From assembly GCA_022508635.1 (NCBI GenBank), contig JAFLUV010000081.1:1-10397 (forward strand): 10,397 nt of DNA, given 5' to 3'. Each line of letters opens with the position of its first letter. Position 1 is the stretch's first letter. The stretch comes from Prevotellaceae bacterium (GTDB lineage: Bacteria; Bacteroidota; Bacteroidia; Bacteroidales; Bacteroidaceae). Of the stretch, positions 6,336 to 10,397 are shown one piece after another. The translations under genes and the position numbers were made by a program. The notes under the pieces are model-generated. The model worked only from the letters and a program-made list of their open reading frames with translations. It was not told the DNA's origin and made no database searches.

Positions 6336-8183
6336 TTATTTCCTTTTGCCTGCTTGTTCCTGCTGCATTTTCTGTAGAGCTTCAAGGCGAGCCTGTAGGC
6401 CGGAGATTTTCTTGGGGTCATTCTTATGCTGTTCATGGTATGCCTCAAGGCCGGCAAGGAGCTTCTTGTCGTCGGTAGACCAACGCAGATACCACATGGT
6501 GACGATGCTGAGTAAGCCGGAGATGAAGTAGAAGTAGCTCAAGCCACTGGAGTAGTTATTGAACCAGAAAAAGAACATAAAAGGCATGAGGTACGTCATC
6601 CATTGCATCATCTTCATCTGTTGCGCCTGCTCGCCAGTGAACTGATTTTGCTGCTGGCGCGTCATAATCCATGTATTGGCAAGGTTCGTGACAGAAAAAA
6701 GTATGCAGAAAATGCTCAAATGGTTGCCGATGAGGGGTAGGTCAGCTCCCCATCGGATAAGGTCGTCGTATGCGCTGAGGTCGTCTGCCCAAAGGAAACT
6801 TTCACCTCGCAGGTCGATAGCATTGGGAATGAAGTTGAACATCGCAATCCAAATAGGCATCTGTATGAGTGCAGGTAAACAGCCTCCCATTGGGCTGACA
6901 CCGTACTGGCTGTATAGCTGCATCATTGCCTGCTGCTTCTGCATAGCTTGGTCGGGGTTAGGATATTGCTTGGCAAGTTCATCAAGCTTTGGCTTGAGCA
7001 CTCGCATTTTAGCACTGCTTATATAGCTCTTCTTCTGGGTGGGGTAGACAAGTACCTTGACGATGACGGTGAGCAGGAGCAGGACAATGCCCATCGGCAA
7101 GCCAAGCGCTTTGAGCCAGTCGAAGATGTAAAGGATAGACCAGCGGTTGATGAAGCGGAAAAAAGACCAGCCCAGGTAAACGAGTTCGTCGAGGTCTGCA
7201 TCCGAACCGTAAACGGTCATTTTGCTATGGTCTTTAAGGATGTGGAAGTCGTTCGGGCCAAGATACATCTGCAAATGCGTGGGTTTGTCGGCTTCGAAGG
7301 CAATCTGTGCTGATGCCTCGTAGCGTTTGAGGTAGCCTGTGTGGCTTTCGTCCGGCTGGGTGGTAGAAAGGGAAGCCTTCGTCATAGGCTGTTCTGCGAT
7401 GAGGACAGCACTAAAGAACTGATTCTTGAAGGCAATCCACTCAAGTGGTTCTTCTGGTTCCTTGCTATCATTGCTCGTTTCTTTCAGTTGCTTTACACCC
7501 TTTCCCTGACGCTTGTAGGTGAGGGAGCTATAGCGGTTTTCGAAGTCAGCACCTTTTTCCTGTTGCAGGATCGTTGCCTTCCAGTCAAAAAGCAGGCCGG
7601 TTGCACCAGGCAGGGTCATACTTCCCAAGCCCTGGGACGTAATGTCCATATCGAGCATATAGGCATCGGGACGCAACGTATAGCGTACTTGTAGTTGCTT
7701 GCCATCTTGGACGATAGCAAAGGTGACAGTGCTGTCGGTCTGTTCCGTAACATCAAAACAGAAGTCATTCAGGCAAAGATTCTCCTGTTTAAGGGGCAAT
7801 GTCAGGCGCATCGAGGCGTTCTCTTCGCCGAGAATGAGTACGTCTCCGTTCCTGAGACGACTTTTGTAACCGATGATTTCTGCATCTTCCACGGTTGCTC
7901 CCTTGCTGTTGAGGCCCACTCTGACCTTTTTGTTCTGGAGAACAATGTGCTGAGGCGTGCCACTTCGGAAGGCGAAAAAGAGCGCACTACTGTCAGCTAT
8001 TGCCGGAGATGTAACAATCGCGTTGGCTTCAGCTTTTTCAGCTTCTACCTGTTTCTTTACGGCAGCAATGCTGTCCTGCCGCACCATTGCTTCTCGTTCT
8101 TCGGCACTGGGTTGGCTGTACCAGCTGAAACCAATGACAACAAGGGCAATAAGCACAAATCCTGTGATTGTGTTTTTATCCAT
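6336..8183 (-). CDS. yidC: Membrane protein insertase YidC
   Basis: YidC/Oxa1-family insertase that places and folds proteins in the inner membrane, alone or with SecYEG. The 615 residues match the Gram-negative form: an N-terminal anchor (about 6-22), a linker with charged heptads (28-56), a periplasmic P1 domain (about 65-330), then five conserved membrane segments. The core signatures are VYPTQKKSYISSAKMRVLKPKL (start 379), the C1 coiled region (about 390-425), and SPMGGCLPALIQMPIWIAMF (430-449). Later segments lie near 488-506, 527-542 and 547-566, followed by a basic tail ending AGKRK that may contact the ribosome. Lys376 occupies the place of the groove arginine (Arg366 in E. coli). This keeps the positive charge and, as far as I recall, is usual in Bacteroidetes. 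The gene is first in the operon, 53 bases from a -7 box, and is followed by the peptidase gene after 2 bp. Confidence 0.97.
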   Translation of the reverse strand: MDKNTITGFVLIALVVIGFSWYSQPSAEEREAMVRQDSIAAVKKQVEAEKAEANAIVTSPAIADSSALFFAFRSGTPQHIVLQNKKVRVGLNSKGATVEDAEIIGYKSRLRNGDVLILGEENASMRLTLPLKQENLCLNDFCFDVTEQTDSTVTFAIVQDGKQLQVRYTLRPDAYMLDMDITSQGLGSMTLPGATGLLFDWKATILQQEKGADFENRYSSLTYKRQGKGVKQLKETSNDSKEPEEPLEWIAFKNQFFSAVLIAEQPMTKASLSTTQPDESHTGYLKRYEASAQIAFEADKPTHLQMYLGPNDFHILKDHSKMTVYGSDADLDELVYLGWSFFRFINRWSILYIFDWLKALGLPMGIVLLLLTVIVKVLVYPTQKKSYISSAKMRVLKPKLDELAKQYPNPDQAMQKQQAMMQLYSQYGVSPMGGCLPALIQMPIWIAMFNFIPNAIDLRGESFLWADDLSAYDDLIRWGADLPLIGNHLSIFCILFSVTNLANTWIMTRQQQNQFTGEQAQQMKMMQWMTYLMPFMFFFWFNNYSSGLSYFYFISGLLSIVTMWYLRWSTDDKKLLAGLEAYHEQHKNDPKKISGLQARLEALQKMQQEQAGKRK

Positions 8184-8234
8184 AAATATTAATCGTTATG
8201 CTTTGTTTCCTATGTTTGCTCTCTGAATGGAGGG

Positions 8235-8242
8235 CAAAATTA
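8235..8242 (-). promoter_or_regulatory. yidC operon promoter, -7 box
   Basis: Minus-strand TAATTTTG (8242 down to 8235), followed by C, matches the Bacteroidetes -7 element TAnnTTTG. The yidC ATG begins 51 bases downstream at 8183. No clear -33 TTG was found at the usual 19-21 bp distance. The box faces the divergent promoter at 8287-8294, and the two share the pyrimidine-rich stretch 8259-8276. Confidence 0.6.
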
Positions 8243-8286
8243 CGAAATAATTCTTAAATCCTGCCTCCTAACTCCTATTTTCTTTG

Positions 8287-8294
8287 TATCTTTG
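8287..8294 (+). promoter_or_regulatory. Promoter of the DUF3078-engB unit, -7 box
   Basis: TATCTTTG, followed by C, is a perfect Bacteroidetes -7 box, 16 bases before the ATG at 8311. The -33 element is not obvious. This box decides the start of the downstream gene, because the upstream in-frame ATG at 8284 lies before the box and could not be in a transcript made from it. The leader would be very short (about 10 nt), with AGGA at 8304-8307 as a possible ribosome-binding site. Confidence 0.7.
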
Positions 8295-8310
8295 CACAAA
8301 ATTAGGACAA

Positions 8311-9621
8311 ATGAAGCGTATCACCATATTCTGTATCTTATCTTTGATGGTCTTTCGTGCTAACTGTGCCATAATGATGAAAGCAGATGAGAGTACTGAC
8401 TCTGTCGCTGTGCTCTATCGTTATATGTTGGCTTTGGATTCGCTTGCACAGGAGCGCGACTCGCTTAATTCCGCCGGCAGCGATTCCCCGCTTAACGCTT
8501 ATTACTATCAAGTCCTTCTGCATCCAACGCTTTATTCATCGCCATTGCACCAGATGATGAGCCTTGACGAGCAGTCCTGTTTGGATCCACAGATGCAGCG
8601 ACTCTATGCCTCGCGCAGAATGCTGTCGCAGCTTTATACGCGGACTCCCCAGCTGGTGACACAGACGGAGAGTGACATCATGGGGCAGACGGCACTCAGG
8701 ACAGACGTGAACGAGGTATTGCACGATAAAGACAAACTTTCCGACAAGGTGGCAGCAGCAACGCTGGCTCCTGTGGTGGACGAGGCGGTGGAGGTCATTA
8801 CACGCAGACCAAATTTTTGGAAGTTCTCGGGTGATGTTTCTCTGACTTTCTCGCAGAATTATTTTTCCGGCAACTGGTATCAGGGCGGTGAGGACAACTA
8901 CCAGGGCATGACCTCGCTCACGATGCGTGCTAACTACAATGACCAGCGTAAGTTCACTTGGGACAATACTTTGGAAATGCAACTGGGATTCCAGACGACA
9001 GAAAGTGATACGGAACGCTCTTTCCGTCCGACCAACAACTTACTTCGCTATACGACAAATGCCGGCTACAAGGCATGGAAGAACTTTCATTATTCTCTCC
9101 AGTCTATTTTTAAGACGCAATTGGTGCCTACTTATAGAACGAACTCTGACGTGAAGACCTCTGACATTCTCTCTCCTCTTGAAATCACCATTGCACCTGG
9201 TTTGAGGTACGATATTGCATGGGGAAAGAAGAAAAAGTTTACTGGTCAGATCAATATGGCAGCTCTTGCAATGAAGGTTCTTTATGTCCATGAAGATGAC
9301 CTTGTCAAAAACTACGGCATTGACGAAGGAAGTAACCACACGATAACGTTCGGTCCTAACATCACTTTGAATACGACGTGGCAAATCTGCAAGCAAATCA
9401 ACTGGAACGTCCGCATGTACTGGATGTCCAACTATGACTATAATATTTGGGAGTGGGAGAATACCATTAACTTTTCTGTTACCAAACTCATCTGGGCGAA
9501 GTTGTACATCTATCCTCGCTTTGACAATAGTAATGAAAGATATCGCTCCGGAGAGAATCATGACGGCACCTTCATGATGTTCAAGGAATGGTTTAGTCTT
9601 GGACTCAACTATAGTTTTTAG
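8311..9621 (+). CDS. DUF3078 family predicted outer-membrane beta-barrel protein
   Basis: This 436-residue protein has an N-terminal signal peptide (MKRITIFCILSLMVFRANCA, 1-20). A mostly helical, polar region of about 140 residues follows, then a beta-strand-rich C-terminal domain from NFWKFSG (168) to the end. The domain has alternating aromatic strands, for example SQNYFSGNWYQGG (181-193) and FTWDNTLEMQLGF, and terminates in LGLNYSF with a final Phe, the usual signal for barrel assembly by BamA. This pattern fits DUF3078, a Bacteroidetes family whose role I do not know to be established. The ATG at 8311 is preferred over 8284 because of the promoter position and because it puts the signal peptide at the N-terminus. 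The gene is divergent from yidC and 34 bp upstream of engB, so the two plus-strand genes are probably cotranscribed. Confidence 0.85.
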   Translation: MKRITIFCILSLMVFRANCAIMMKADESTDSVAVLYRYMLALDSLAQERDSLNSAGSDSPLNAYYYQVLLHPTLYSSPLHQMMSLDEQSCLDPQMQRLYASRRMLSQLYTRTPQLVTQTESDIMGQTALRTDVNEVLHDKDKLSDKVAAATLAPVVDEAVEVITRRPNFWKFSGDVSLTFSQNYFSGNWYQGGEDNYQGMTSLTMRANYNDQRKFTWDNTLEMQLGFQTTESDTERSFRPTNNLLRYTTNAGYKAWKNFHYSLQSIFKTQLVPTYRTNSDVKTSDILSPLEITIAPGLRYDIAWGKKKKFTGQINMAALAMKVLYVHEDDLVKNYGIDEGSNHTITFGPNITLNTTWQICKQINWNVRMYWMSNYDYNIWEWENTINFSVTKLIWAKLYIYPRFDNSNERYRSGENHDGTFMMFKEWFSLGLNYSF

Positions 9622-9655
9622 GCCGATGATCCCATAGAACCACAAGCTTTGTGAT

Positions 9656-10258
9656 ATGATAAAGACAGCAGAATATATTATAAGCAGTGCTTGCGTGGAG
9701 CAGTGTCCTATCGGTAACATGCCGGAATTTGCTTTCATTGGGCGAAGCAATGTGGGCAAGTCTAGCCTTATTAATATGCTTACCGGAAAGACGCACCTTG
9801 CCAAGACGTCTTCTACTCCAGGAAAGACCATATACATCAACCACTTCCTAATCAATGGGAATTGGTATCTAGTAGATTTGCCTGGTTACGGCTATGCTAA
9901 GCGCGGCATGAAGCAGCGTGACGAATTGCAGTGCATGATTTCTGGTTATATTCTGCGGCGTGAGCAGATGATGAATCTCTTTTTGCTTGTTGATATTCGT
10001 CACGAGCCGCAACGCATTGACATGGAGTTTATCGAATGGCTTGGCGAAAATGGTGTTCCCTTCAGTATTGTCTTTACGAAGGCTGATAAACTGTCTAAGG
10101 GAAGGGCTGCCGAAAATGTTAGACATTATCTTGATGAATTGTCGAAGCAATGGGAGGAATTGCCGCCGTACTTTGTCACCAGCAGTGAGACGCGACAAGG
10201 GCGCGACAAACTACTTAATTATATTGGTACAATCATAGCATCTGTTGGCGCAGAGTAG
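9656..10258 (+). CDS. yihA: Ribosome biogenesis GTPase YihA/YsxC (EngB)
   Basis: TrmE-Era-EngA-YihA-Septin type GTPase needed for late assembly of the 50S ribosomal subunit in the cytoplasm. The 200-residue length is normal for the family. All GTP-binding motifs are present: G1 GRSNVGKSS (29-37), G2 TPGKT (54-58), G3 DLPGYGYAK (74-82), G4 TKADK (141-145) and G5 SSE (176-178). The sequence between them is the typical EngB pattern, including the switch region around RGMKQRDE. The ATG at 9656 is the only reasonable start, since the N-terminus aligns with the family just before PEFAFIGRSN. A one-mismatch -7 box (AAGCTTTG, 9643-9650) lies just upstream, but readthrough from the DUF3078 promoter is more likely. 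No clear terminator follows. Confidence 0.97.
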   Translation: MIKTAEYIISSACVEQCPIGNMPEFAFIGRSNVGKSSLINMLTGKTHLAKTSSTPGKTIYINHFLINGNWYLVDLPGYGYAKRGMKQRDELQCMISGYILRREQMMNLFLLVDIRHEPQRIDMEFIEWLGENGVPFSIVFTKADKLSKGRAAENVRHYLDELSKQWEELPPYFVTSSETRQGRDKLLNYIGTIIASVGAE

Positions 10259-10293
10259 AGAAGAATTTTGCGGAGTTAAAAGTAACTATTTAT

Positions 10294-10305
10294 AAATGAT
10301 CATTT
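10294..10305. repeat. 12-bp perfect palindrome
   Basis: AAATGATCATTT is perfectly self-complementary and lies 35 bp after the engB stop codon in AT-rich sequence. It is one of several dyads in the last 139 bases and could be a protein-binding site or chance in low-complexity DNA. Confidence 0.5.
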
Positions 10306-10310
10306 TAGCA

Positions 10311-10336
10311 GTATCTGTTTGTTGCAAAACAGATAC
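10311..10336. repeat. Inverted repeat, 10-bp arms with 6-bp spacer
   Basis: GTATCTGTTT (10311-10320) and AAACAGATAC (10327-10336) are exact reverse complements around GTTGCA. Neither strand has a U-tract after the stem, so it does not look like an intrinsic terminator. The size suits an operator for a dimeric regulator, or a hairpin stabilising the 3' end of the engB transcript. It is the strongest dyad in this region. Confidence 0.65.
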
Positions 10337-10342
10337 ACGAGA

Positions 10343-10373
10343 AATACTTAATAAGTATTACTAAAGTTTTAGT
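10343..10373. repeat. Two adjacent palindromes near the right edge
   Basis: AATACTTA-A-TAAGTATT (10343-10359) is a perfect 17-bp dyad with a single central base. ACTAAAGTTTTAGT (10360-10373) follows at once and is a palindrome broken only at its two central bases. Seven-base arms GAGAAAT (10339-10345) and ATTTCTC (10391-10397) bracket the second palindrome and most of the first. The next gene lies outside the window, so it is unclear whether these sites belong to its control region. Confidence 0.45.
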
Positions 10374-10397
10374 TAACGTGAGTTCGACGAATTTCTC

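Noticed and set aside
7037..7063. Lys376 of YidC as a loss of the conserved groove arginine
   Set aside because: The positive charge is retained and lysine at this position is, as far as I recall, ordinary in Bacteroidetes YidC.
8284..8310. Earlier in-frame ATG for the DUF3078 gene
   Set aside because: It would precede the -7 box at 8287-8294, and the extra nine residues would sit in front of a good signal peptide.
9040..9855. 271-codon open frame on the minus strand
   Set aside because: It overlaps both the DUF3078 and engB genes in antisense, whose products are recognisable; no domain or promoter supports it.
10311..10336. Intrinsic terminator for engB
   Set aside because: The stem is good but neither strand has a U-tract after it.

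Overview
The window looks like a chromosomal segment of a Bacteroidales bacterium, most likely Prevotella or a close relative. The grounds are three promoters with the Bacteroidetes -7 box TAnnTTTG, starts with little or no Shine-Dalgarno sequence, a Bacteroidetes-type GyrB (about 650 residues, DGSHIDTL in the TOPRIM domain), a DUF3078 outer-membrane protein, and a DPP5-like S9 peptidase. All six large genes are intact. No phage, IS, CRISPR or RNA gene was seen.

Layout. Positions 1-154 lie downstream of gyrB. They hold a phased array of four 10-bp near-palindromes, exactly 22 bp apart, and then a stem-loop. gyrB (155-2128, minus) has its own promoter just upstream. The 316-bp gap 2129-2444 holds that promoter, a second and more degenerate 22-bp-period array (2296-2361), and a strong minus-strand terminator (2376-2415). 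Next comes a minus-strand operon, transcribed yidC (8183-6336), DPP5-like peptidase (6333-4090), MFSD1-like transporter (4064-2445), with gaps of 2 and 25 bp. From the divergent promoter region 8184-8310 the plus strand carries a DUF3078 beta-barrel gene (8311-9621) and the ribosome-assembly GTPase gene engB/yihA (9656-10258). The last 139 bases are AT-rich, have no gene, and are crowded with dyad symmetries.

How the genes fit together. YidC inserts inner-membrane proteins. The peptidase is a predicted lipoprotein that should release dipeptides outside the cytoplasm, and the adjacent transporter resembles MFSD1, a dipeptide carrier in mammals, so these two genes plausibly form a dipeptide release-and-uptake pair. 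The DUF3078 protein is a predicted outer-membrane barrel of unknown role. gyrB and engB are housekeeping genes.

The least explained signal is the pair of 22-bp-phased intergenic arrays on either side of gyrB. They share period and motif length but differ in motif sequence. The first runs to within 8 bp of the window edge and may continue outside it.
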